Of a stretch of 64,000 nucleotides of DNA, positions 34,829 to 45,714 are shown piece after piece; positions within the stretch are counted from its first letter, which is position 1, and every line of letters starts with the position of its first letter. This DNA is from Callorhinus ursinus. Taxonomy: Eukaryota > Chordata > Mammalia > Carnivora > Otariidae. Made by a program: the position numbers and the translations under genes. The notes under the pieces are model-generated. The model saw only the letters and a program-made list of their open reading frames with translations. It was not told the origin of the DNA and ran no database searches. The stretch lies in NCBI RefSeq assembly GCF_003265705.1, contig NW_020313005.1, forward strand, positions 13,578,311 through 13,642,310. Reading direction: 5' to 3'.

Positions 34829-35027
34829 ACGGTGCCTGGGTGGCTCAGTCGTTGGGTGTCTGCCTTCAGCTCAGGTCATGGTTCCAGGGTCCTGGGATCA
34901 AGCCCCACATCGGGCTCCCTGCTCCAGGGGAGGCCTGCTTCTCCCTCTCCTCCCATTCTCCCTGCTTGTGTTCCCTCTCTTGCTGTCTCTCTCTCTGTCA
35001 AAAAATAAATAAATAAATAAAAATCTT
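34829..35027 (+). mobile_element. CAN-SINE with 14-base target duplication
   Basis: Flanked by aaaacccacaaggc at 34815-34828 and 35028-35041. It is inserted in old L1 ORF1. Confidence 0.96.
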
Positions 35028-35883
35028 AAAACCCACAAGGCTAGAAGGGGACTTTTCAGTGGAAACTTTCCAAGCCAGAAGGGAATGGCATGATATATTT
35101 AAAGTGCTGAATGGAAAACAATCTGCAGCCAAGAATACCCTGTCCAGCAAGCCTGTCATTCAGAATGGAAGGAGAAATAAGAGTTTCCCCAAACAAAGTC
35201 TAAAGGAGTTTATGACCACCAAACCAGTCCTAGGAGAAATATTAAAGGGGACTCTTTGAGTGGAAAGGAGAAACCAAAAATGACAGTATGAAAGTAGGAA
35301 ACACAAAAGCATTAAAAATGAATACTTCTTTAAAAAATGTTACAAAACTCACCAAATAAAAGGGTATAAATATAACAACATATACCTAAAGCATAGGGAT
35401 TAGAGGAATAAAGAATATGTTCAAATGTAAACAGCCATCAACTTAATGTAGACTGCTATATACAAAGAAGAGGTTATATACAAACCTAATAGGAACCATG
35501 TATCAAAAATATGCACTGATTTACCACTAGCAAATAAAGACGAAGAAATCCAAATACACCGCTAAAGAAATCAGCAAACCATGAAGAGAGAAAGACAAGA
35601 AAAGGATCAGAGAAAATCTTCAAAAACACCACAAAACAAATAATAAAATGACAATAAATATTTGAATGTAAATGGACTAAATGCTCCATTCAAAAGACAT
35701 ATGGTGACAGATGCATAAAAAAAGCAAAACCCTGCAAGAGATTAATTTTAGACCTAAAGATACCCGCAGATTGAAAGTGAGAGGATGGAGAAACATCTAT
35801 CATGCAAATGGATGTCAAAAGAAAGCATGAGTAGCAATACTTACATCAAAGTATTTTTTTCTTGTTTCATGAAGATACAAGCA

Positions 35884-38800
35884 GTTTTTTTTCATTTTTT
35901 AATTTAAATTCCATTGGCCAACATATAATAAATACATCATTAGTTTTTGATGTAATGTTCAATGATTCATTAGTTGCATAAAACACCCAGTGCTCATGAT
36001 ATCACGTGTCCTCCTTAATGCCCATCACCCAGTTACCCCATCCCCCCTCCCACCTACTTTTCCACAACCTTCTGTTTGTTTCCCAGAGTTAAGAGTCTCT
36101 AATGATTTGTCTTCCTCTCTGATTTCTTACCGTTCAGTTTTCCCTTCCTGTCCCTATGACGCTATGTGCTATTCCTTATATTCCACATATGAGTGAATCA
36201 TATGATAATTGTCTTTCTTTGTTTGACTTATTTCACTTAACATGACACCCACCAGTTCCATCCATGTCAATGTAAATGGTAGATATTTATCCTTTCTGAT
36301 GGCTAATATTCCATTGTATATATAAACCACATCTTCTTTATCCATTCATCTGTTGAAGGACATCTCAGCTCCTTCCACAGTTTGGCTATTGTGGATATTG
36401 CTGCCATGAACATTGGGGTGCATGGGCCCCTTCTTTTCATGACATCGGTATCTTTGAGGTAAAATATCCAGTAGTGCAATTGCTGGGTCATAGGGTAGCT
36501 CTATTTTTAACTTCTTGAGGAACCTCCATACTGTTTTCCAGAGTGGCTGTACCAGCTTGCATTATCACTAACAGTGTAAGAGGTTTCCCCTTTCTCCACA
36601 TCCTCGCCAAAATTTGTTGTTTCCTGTCTTGTTAATTTTTGCCATTTTAACTGGTATAAGGTGGTATTTCAATGTGGTTTTGATTTGTAATTCCCTGATG
36701 GCAACTGAAATAGAACATTTTTTCATGTGTCTGTTAGCCATTTGTGTGTCTTTGGAGAAATGTCTGTTTATGTCTTCTGCTGATTTATTGACTGGATTAT
36801 TTGTTTTTTGGATGTTGAGTTTGATATCTTGAATACCAGCCCTTTATCTGTTATGTCATTTGCAAATATCTTCTCCCATTCTGTAGGCTGCCTTTTAGTT
36901 TTGCTGTTTCCTTTGCTGTACAGAAGCTTTTTATCTTGTGAAGTCCCAATAGTTCATTTTTGCTTTTTTCCCCTTACCTTTAGAGACATGTCTTGCAAGA
37001 AGTTGCTGCAGCTGAAGTCGAAGAGGTTGCTGCTTGTATTCTCTAGGATTTTGATGGATTCCTGTCTCACATATAGGTCTTTCATCCATTTTGACTTTAT
37101 CTTTCAGTATGTGTGAGAGAATGGTCCGGCTTCATTCTTCCACATGTAGCTGTCCAATTTTCCCACACCATTTATTGAAGAGACTTTTTTTCCATTGGAT
37201 ATTCTTTCCTGCTTTGTTGAAGATTAGCTGACCATAGAGTTGAGGGTCCATTTCTGGGCTCTCTGTTCAGTTCCACTGATGTATGTGTCTGTTTTTGTGC
37301 TAATACCATGTTGTCTTGATGATCATATCTTTATAATATGCTTGAAGTTCAGCATCATGATGCCCCCAGCTTTGGTTTTCTTTTTCACCAACCCCTTGGC
37401 TATTCAGGGTCTTTTCTGGTGCCATACAAATTTTAGGATTGTTTGTTCCAGCTCTGTAAAAAATGTCGATGATATTTTGATAGGGATTACATTGGAAGTG
37501 TAAATTGCTCTGGGCAGCATAGACATTTTAACAGTATTTATTGTTTCAAGCTATGAGCATGGAAAGTTTTTCCATCTTTTTGTCTTCTCCAATTTCTTTC
37601 ATAAGTGTGCTGTAGTTTCTAGAGTATAGATCCTTTACCTCTTTGGTTAGGCTTATTTCAAGTTATCTTATGGTTTTTGATGCTACTGTAAATGGAATTG
37701 ATTCCTTAATTTCTCTTCAGTCACATTGTTAGTGTATAGAAATGCAACTGATTTTTGTACATTGATTTTGTATCCTGCCACATTGCTGAATTGCTGTATG
37801 AGCTCTAGTAAATTGGAGGTGGAGTCTTTTGGGTTTTCCACAGAAAGTATCACATCATCTGCGAAGAGAGAGAGTTTGACTTCTTCTTTGCCAATTTGAA
37901 TATCTTTTATTTCTTTTTGTTGTCTGATTGCTGAGGCTAGGACATCTACTACTATGTTGAAGAATAGTGGTGAGATTGGGCATCCCTGTCATGTTCCTGA
38001 CCTTAAGGGGAAGCTCTCAGTTTTTCCCCATTGAGAATGATAGTTACTGTGGCCTTTTCATATATGGATTTTATGATATCGAGGTATGTTCCCTCTATCC
38101 CTATACTTTGAAGAGTTTCAATCAGGAAAGGATACTCTATTTTGTCAAATGCTTTTTCTGCATCAATTGAGAGAATCATATGGCTCTTGCCTTTTCTTTT
38201 ATTAATTGCTCTGTCATATTGATTGATTTCTGAATGTTGAACCACCATCCCAGAAATAAATCCCACCTGCCTGTGATGAATAATCCTTTTAATGTAATGT
38301 TGGATCCTATTGGCTACATTCTTGTTGAGTATTTGGCATCCATGTTCATCAGGGATATTGGTCTGTAATTCTCCTTTCTGATGGGGTCTTTGGTTTTGGG
38401 ATCAGGAAAATGCTGGCCTCATAGAATGAGTTTGGAAGCTTTCCTTCCATTTCTATTTTTTGGACTGACTTCAGTAGAATAGGTATGATTTCTTCTTTAA
38501 ATGTCTGGCAATATTCCCCTGGGAAGCCTTCTGGCCCTGGACTCTTGTTTATTGGGAGATTTTTGATTACTGCTTCAATTTCCTTTCTGGTTAGGGTCTG
38601 TTCAAGTTTTCTATTTCTTCCTGTTTCAGTCTTGGTAGTTTATAAGTTTCCAGGAATGAATCCATTTCTTCCAGATTGCCTAATTTGTTGGCATATAGTT
38701 GCTCATAATATGTACTTACAATTGTCTGTATTTCCTTGGTATTAGGTGTGACCTCTCCCCTTTCATTCATGATTTTATTAATTTAGTTCCTTTCTCTTTT

Positions 38801-40972
38801 CTTTTGAATAAGTCTGGCTAGGGGTTTATGGATCTTATTAATTCTTTCAAAGTACTGGCCTCTAGTTTTGTTGGTCTCTTCTGCTTTTCTTCTGGTTTCT
38901 GTTTCATTGACTCCTGCTCTAATCTTTATTATTTCTCTTCTCCTGTTTGGTTTGGGCTTTACTTGCTATTCTTTTTCCAGGCCCTTTAAGTGTAAGGTCA
39001 TCTTGTGCATTTGGGATTTTTCTAATTTTTTGAGAAAGGCTCATATTGCAATGTACTTCCCTCTTAGGAATGCCTTTGCTGTATCCTCCAAGTTTTGAAC
39101 TGATGTGTTTTCATTCTCATTAGTTTCCATAAATTGTTTAAATTCTTTGGTTTCCTGGTTGACCCATTCATTCTTTAGCAGGATGCTCTTTAACTTCCAA
39201 GTGTTTGCGTTCCTTCCAAATTTCCTCCTGTGATTGAGTTCCAGTTTCAAAGCACTGTGGTCTGAAAATATTCAGGGAATAATCTCAATTTTTGGTGTCA
39301 GTTGAGACCTGATTTGTGACGCAGTATGGATCTATTCTGGAGAAATTTCCATGTGCACTCGAGAAGATTGAATATTCTGTTGTTTTAGGATAGACTGTTA
39401 TGTATGTATCTGTGAAGTCCATCTGGTCCAGTGTGTCATTCAAAGCCCTTGTTTCTTTGTTGATCTTCTGCTTATATGATCTGTCCATTGCTGGGAGTTC
39501 AGTGTTAAAGTCCCTTATTATTAATGTATTATTATCAATATGTTTCTTTACTTTGGTTAATAATTGGTTTATATAATTTGCTGCTCCCACGTTGGAGGCA
39601 TAGATATTTACAATTGTTAGATCTTCTTGTTGGATAGACCCTTTAAGTATGATATAGTGTCCCTCTACATCTCTTACTACAGTCTTTGGTTTAAAAATCT
39701 GATTTGTCTGATATGAGAATTGCTATCCCAGCTCTCTTTTGATGTCTGTTGGCATGGTAAATTGTTCTCCATCCCCTCACTTTTAGTCTGGAGGTGTCTC
39801 TAGGTCTAAAATGAGTCTCTGGTTGACAGCGTAAGGATGGCTCTTGCTTTTTAATCCAATCTGATACCCTGAATCTTTTGGTTGGAGCATTTAGCCCATT
39901 TACATTCAGAATAACTATTGAAAGATATGAATTTAGTGCCTGCAAAGTCCCTATTTCTGCAGATTGTCTCTGTTATTTTCTAGTCTATGTTACTCTTGGG
40001 CTCTCTCTTCACTTACAGTATCCCCCTTAGTATTTCTTGCAAGGCTGGCTTGGTGGTCACATATTCTTTCAGTTTCTGTTTGTCCTGGAAGTTCTTTATC
40101 TCTCCTTCCATTATGGATAACAGCCTTGCTGGATAAAGTATTCTTGGTGCATGTTCTCATTTAGTACCCTGAATATATCTTGCCAACCCTTTCTGACCCA
40201 CCAGGTTTTTGTAGATAGGTCTGATGTTATTCTGATGTTCTTCCCTCCACACATAAGGAACCTCCTCTCAATAGCTACTCTCAGGATCGCTTCCTTTTCT
40301 CTAAGGTTTGCAAGCTTCACTATGATATGTCAGGGTGTTGATCTATTTTTATTGATTTTGGGAGGGGTAGTCTCACCTCTTGGACATGAATGTTTGTTTT
40401 CTCCCCCAGATTAGGGAAGTTCTAAGATAAAATTTGCTCAAATATACCTTCTGGCCCTCTCGCTCTCTCTCCACCCCCTCAGTCACCCCAATAATTCTGA
40501 CATCTGTTCATTTCATGGCATCATTAATTGCTTGAAGCCTTTCTTCACTGGCTATCAGTTATCTTCCTCTTTTCCTCAACTCCTTCCCTTTCCATCAGCC
40601 TGTCCTTTAGATCACTTATTTCCTCTTCTTCCTCATTTACCCTACCTGTTAGAGCATCCAATTTAGACTGCATCTCATTCATTGCAGTTATGTTCGACCT
40701 GATTAGTTCTCATTTCTACCCTTAGAGATTCTGTGATATAATTTATGCTTTTTTCAAGTCTAGCTATTAAATTTATAATTGCTTTCCTGAATTCTATCTC
40801 TGACATCTTAGTTATATCCATATCGATTAGCTTTGAAGCAGAGAACATTGCCTCTGGTTTTTTCTTTTGTTGTGAATTCCTCCTTCTAGTCATTTTGCCC
40901 AGAGAAGGATGGGTGATCAAATGAGCAGAGCCCAAAATATCAACCATGACCCAAACAAAATAGAAAAATCTG
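35884..40972 (-). mobile_element. L1, reverse, 3'UTR through ORF1, head-to-head with next L1
   Basis: About 5.1 kb: tail and 3'UTR (35884-36300), ORF2 (about 36300-39945, starting MQALNSYLSIVILNVNGLNA with endonuclease residues in the N-terminal frame), spacer, ORF1 (about 40020-40893, starting MTRRRNSQQKKKPEA) and only a scrap of 5'UTR. Many frameshifts. It is more diverged from the other young copies than they are from each other, so it is probably an older subfamily. Confidence 0.88.
39691..39945 (-). pseudogene. L1 ORF2 endonuclease N-terminus
   Basis: Open for 84 codons. Shows the APE-type endonuclease start NVNGLN (catalytic-site Asn region), DWIKKQEPS, and the PETHF block that carries the metal-binding Glu. 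It then breaks by frameshift. A decayed piece of the L1 replication protein with no host role inferred. Confidence 0.8.
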
Positions 40973-41314
40973 GGGGGTCAGAGCGAGATGGTGGAGGAGT
41001 AGGAGACCTGGATTTCATCTTGTCTCAGGAATAGGGATTAAACCATTCTGAAAACCTATGAACTCAACAGGAGATTGAAGAAAAGAAGAGCAACAACTCT
41101 CTGAACAGAAAAGCAACCACTTCCTGGAAGGTAGGACATGCGGAGAAGTGAATCTGAGGCGATATTCAGGAGGATAGACGGCAGGAGAGGGGGCCTCAGT
41201 TGGCCGCTGCTGGCAAGTGATAGAGCCGCGGAGCACAAAATCAGAACATTTAGAATTCGACTCCGATGAGGGACATCGCTCCAGTGGCTAAGCTGGGGGT
41301 GGAACCCTCGTGGG

Positions 41315-41903
41315 AGCTTTTGTTCCCTGCAAGCTTTCCATAAAGCTTTGGAGGATGAGAGTGAAAATGGCGGCCTCCAATCTCTGCCCCAGAGGAGCCG
41401 AGAACTCGGGGTCTCAGGATGCTCGGGGTCACAGAAAGACCGAGGGTGCCTGAGTGCAGCAGAGGTCCCAGGTATTGGAGTGGGGAAGCCAGCTGTAGAG
41501 ATGGAGCTGAGGTACAGGCTCTCAGCTCAGGGTTGCCATAAACTGTGATCCGTGGCCCAGTCGGGCCACTGCTTCTCCAGCAGGGACCCAACAAGTGGCA
41601 GATCCGGGGAGACTCCCCTTCCTCCCCTGGAAGGAGCAGCGGGAGAGCGCACTGCAGGGATATGCTGGGTTTGGAGACTCCACACTGAGTCGGATGCCAG
41701 AGATAGAAACGCTGGGTCACAAGCCAGGTGAGCAAAGAGTGCGGCTGGAGACTGGGGAGACGGGAGTGATTGACTGCTTTACTCTGGGGCACACTGAGGA
41801 GCAGGGCCCCGAGTTCTCGGCTCCTCCAGGGCGGAGATTGGAGGCCGCCATTTTCACTCTCATCCTCCAAGGCTGTATGGAAAGCTTGCAGGGAACAAAA
41901 GCT
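41315..41903. repeat. Inverted repeat in L1 5'UTR (arms 97 bases)
   Basis: Left arm 41315-41411 is the reverse complement of right arm 41807-41903, about 90 percent identical by eye, with a spacer of about 395 bases. The related L1 5'UTR at 31905-32660 has only one copy, in the position of the right arm, so the left arm is the extra, inverted one. Each arm holds a YY1-like motif (AAAATGGCGGC on one strand). Confidence 0.88.
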
Positions 41904-42477
41904 ACCGAGAGCAAACCCGAGCAGATTACTTAGCCCGATGAGCAAGGGCCGGACAATTCCGCATCCAGCAAAGACATTTGGGAACCACGGCAACAGGACC
42001 CTCCCCGAGAAGATCAACACGAACAGCCAGCCAAGACCAAGTTTACTGATCAAGGAGAACGGGAGAACTACAGCACTAGGGGAATACTGCAAATAGAATT
42101 CATGGCTTTTTTACCCTGATTCATTAGTCTTTCAAAGTTAATTTTTTTCACTATTTTTTTCTGAATTTTTCTTTTCCCTTTATGAACCAACAACTTATCA
42201 ATCTCTTTGAAAAAAAACATTTTTATTTTACATTTTTAGAGTCATATCCTATCCTTCATAGTAGTTACCATTATTTTTGGCATATATATAAAAGTTGTTC
42301 TCTCTTTAAAATTTTGAGATACAGTTTCTCTAACAGATCAAAATATACCCTAAATCTCTAGTGTATGGCTTAGTTCTAGTCTCCTGCCTGATCACATTCT
42401 CTCCATTTTTTTAATCTTCTTCCTTCTTTTTTTCAAACAATTTCTTATTTTATCAATTCCTTTTATAAAATCTTTAT

Positions 42478-44364
42478 TTTAAATTATTTTATTGTTATGT
42501 TAATCACCATACATTACATCATTAGTTTTTGATGTAGTGTTCCATGATTCATTGTTTGTGCATAACACATAGTGCTCCACGCAGAATCTGCCCTCTTTAA
42601 TATACATCACCAGGCTAACCCACCCCCCACACCCCTTCCCTCTAGAAACCTCAGTTTGTTTTTCAGAGTCCATTGTCTCTCATGGTTCATCTCCCCCACC
42701 AACTTACTCCCTTCATTCTTCCCCTCCTGCTATCTTCTTCTTTTTTTTCGTTCTTAACATATATTGCATTATTTGATTCAGAAGTACAGATCTGTGATTC
42801 AACAGTCTTGCACAATTCACAGTGCTCAACATAGCACATACTGTCCCCAATGTCTATCACCCAGCCACCCCATCCCTCCAACCCCCACCACTCAAGCAAC
42901 CCTCAGTTTGTTTCCTGAGGTTAAAAATTCCTCATATCAGCAAGGTCATATGATACATGTCTTTCTCTGATTGACTTATTTCACTCAACATAACACCCTC
43001 CAGTTCCATCCATGTCGTTGCAAATGACAAGATCTCATTCCTTTCTCTGGCTGCATAATATTCCATTGTGTATATATACCACATCATTTTTATCCATTCA
43101 TCTGTCGATGGACATCTTGGCTCCTTCCACAGTTAGGCTATTGTGGACATTGCTGCTGTAAACATTGGGGTGCACGTACCCTTCGGATCCCTACATTTAT
43201 ATCTTTGGGGTAAATACCCAGTAGTGCAATTGTTGGATCATATGGTAGCTCTATTTTCAACTGTTTGAGGAACCTCCATACTGTTTTCCAGAGTGGTTGC
43301 ACCAGCTTGCATTCCCACCAAGAGTGTAGGAGGGTTCCCCTTTCTCCACATCCCCACCAACATCTGTCGTTTCCTGGCTTGCTAATTCTAGCCATTCTGA
43401 CTGGTGTGAGGTGGTGTCTCATTGAGGTTTTGATTTGGATTTCCCTGATGCCGAGCGATGTTGAGCACTTTTTCATGTGTCTGTGGGCCATTTCGAAGTC
43501 TTCTTTGGAAAAATGTCTGTTCATGTCTTCTGCCCATTTCTTGATTGGATTATTTGTTCTTTGGGTGTTGAGTTGGAAAACTTCTTTATAGATTTTGGAT
43601 ACTAGCCCTTTATCTGATTTGTCATTTGCAAATATTTTCTCCCATTCTATCGGTGTCTTTTGGTTTTGTGGACTGTTTCTTTTGCTGTGCAAAAGGTTTT
43701 ATCTTGATGAAATCCTAATAGTTCATTTTTGCCCTTGCTTCCCTTGCCTTTGGTGATGTTTCTAGGAAGAAGTTGCTGTGGCTGAGGTGGAACAGGTTGC
43801 TGCCTGTGTTCTCCTCTAGGATTTTGATGGACTCCTGTCTCACGATTAGGTTTTTCAACAATTTGGGGTCTATTTTTGTGTGTGGTGTAAGAAAATGGTC
43901 CAGTTTCATTCTTCTGCATGTGGCTGTCCAAGAATTACTGTTCTTTTTGTTTCTATTTCATGGATTTCTGCTCTGATCTTTATTATTTCTCTTCTTCTAC
44001 TGGGTTTAGGCTTTATTTGCTGTTCTTTCTCTAGCTCCTTTAGCTGTAGTGTTAAGTTGTGTATTTGAGACCTTTTTGTTTCTTGAAAAAGGCTTGTATT
44101 GCTATATACTTTTCTCGTGAGATTACCTTTGCTGTATCCCAAAGATTTTGAACGGTTGTGTTTTCATTTTCATTGGTTTCCATGAATTTTTTTATTCTTC
44201 TTTAATTTTCTGGTTCACCCATTCATTCTTTACTAGGATGCTCTTTAGCCTCCATGTATTTGAGATCTTTCCGACTTTCCTCTGGTGATTGAGTTCTAGA
44301 TTCAAAGCACTGTGGTCTGAATATATGCAGGGAATAATCCCAATCATTTGGTATTGGTTGAGAC
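42478..44364 (-). mobile_element. L1 with internal ORF2 deletion, inserted in L1 5'UTR
   Basis: Reverse L1: 3'UTR, ORF2 C-terminal part to 43930, then a jump to the ORF2 endonuclease/RT linker at 43931. Compared with the copy at 25937-32947 about 1.7 kb is missing. The 5' end is truncated in the endonuclease region. Flanked by taaaatcttt at 42466-42475 and 44365-44374; the host 5'UTR continues cleanly on both sides. Confidence 0.9.
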
Positions 44365-44744
44365 TAAAATCTTTTATAATTTTCATCTTTACAGTCATCT
44401 TCTATCCCTTCATTTTATCAATCCTTATTTTGTACATATATGTCTTTCTTCCTTTAAAATTTTAGGAGGCACACTTTTTCTAACAGACCAAAATATGCCC
44501 AAAATCTAGTGTGTGGCACTGATCTATGCACTAGCCTGATCATATTTGATCATATTCTGTTTTTTTGTATTGTTCTGTTTTTGTTTTAATCTTTTTTTTC
44601 TTTTTTTTTTCTCTTTCTTTTTTCTTTCCCTTTCTTTTCCCCTGGTTTCAGGTCTTTTCTGATTTCTATACAGTATATTTGCTGAGGACGTTGTTAACCT
44701 GTTAGCATTTTGTTCTCTCACTCATCTATTCTCCTCTGGACAAA

Positions 44745-45635
44745 ATGACAAGACGAAAAAAATCACCTCAGCAAAAAGAACAAGAGGTAGTACCGTCTGC
44801 CAGGGACCTACTCAATACGGCCATTAGTATGATGTCAGACTTAGAGTTCAGAATCATGACTTTAAAGATACAAGCTGGGCTTGAAAAAAGCATGGAAGTT
44901 ATTAGAGAAACCCTTTCTGGAGAAATAAAAGAACTAAAATCTAACCAAGTTGAAATCAAAAAGGCTATTGATGAGGTGCAATCAAAAATGGGGGCACTAA
45001 CTGCTAGGATAAATGAGGCAGAAGAGAGAATCAGCGATATAGAAGACGAAATGATGGAAAATAAAGAGGCTAAGGAAAAGAGAGAGAAACAACTACAGGA
45101 TTACAAGGGCAGAAATTGAGAGATAAGTGATTCAATAAGACAAAACAACATTAGAATAATTGGGATCCCAGAAGAAGAAGAAAGAGAGAGAGGGGCAGAA
45201 GGTATATTGGAGCAAATAATAGCAGAGAACTTCCCTAATGTGAGGAAGGAAACAGGCATCAAAATCCAGGAGCCACAGAGAACCCCTCTCAAAATCACTA
45301 ATAGGTCAACACCCCGGCATCTAATAGTAAAACTTACGAGTCTCAGAGACAAAGAGAAAATCCTGAAAGCAGCTCGGGAGAAGAGATATGTAACCTACAA
45401 TGGTAGAAATAGTAGACTGGCAACAGACCTATCCACAGAGACCTGGCAGGCCAGAAAGGACTGGCAAGATATCTTCAGAGCACTAAACGAGAAAAATATG
45501 CAGCCAAGAATACTATATCCAGCTAGGCTGTCATTGAAAATAGGAGAGATAAAAAGCTTCCAGAACAAACAATAACTAAAGGAATTTCCAAACACGAAAC
45601 CAGCCCTCCAAGAAATATTGAAAGGGGTCCTCTAA
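44745..45635 (+). pseudogene. L1 ORF1 (RNA-binding protein) with two nonsense codons
   Basis: A single reading frame of 296 codons, broken only by TGA at 45117-45119 and TAA at 45573-45575. The N-terminal part starts MTRRKKSPQQKEQE and forms a heptad-rich coiled coil (INEAEERISDIEDEMMENKEA). The centre is the RNA-recognition domain (RHLIVKLTSLRDKEKILKAA), and the end has the C-terminal domain (QPRILYPARLS). The upstream stop separates the coiled coil from the RNA-binding part. The usual length for L1 ORF1 is about 300-340 residues. Confidence 0.9.
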
Positions 45636-45714
45636 GCAAAGAGAGCCTAAAAGCAGCATAGATCAGAAAGGAACACAGACAATATACAGTAACAGTCACC
45701 TTACAGGCAATACA

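Larger units (their letters stand above)
34121..35860 (+). mobile_element. Old L1 ORF1 to ORF2 start, plus strand
   Basis: ORF1 pieces (34121-34349, 34533-34828, 35042-35260) include 'atccaggaggcacagagatc' and a frame with METFQARREWHDIFKVLNGKQ. The start of the ORF2 endonuclease follows (35630-35860, 'gattgaaagtgagaggatgg'). Two SINEs interrupt it. It stops where the reverse L1 begins; its likely continuation is at 49980. Confidence 0.8.

Noticed and set aside
41250..42092. A 280-codon minus-strand frame
   Set aside because: It runs antisense through an L1 5'UTR, including the inverted duplication. A similar antisense frame exists at 31909-32283. Human L1 has an antisense ORF0, but I see no start context or domain that supports coding.
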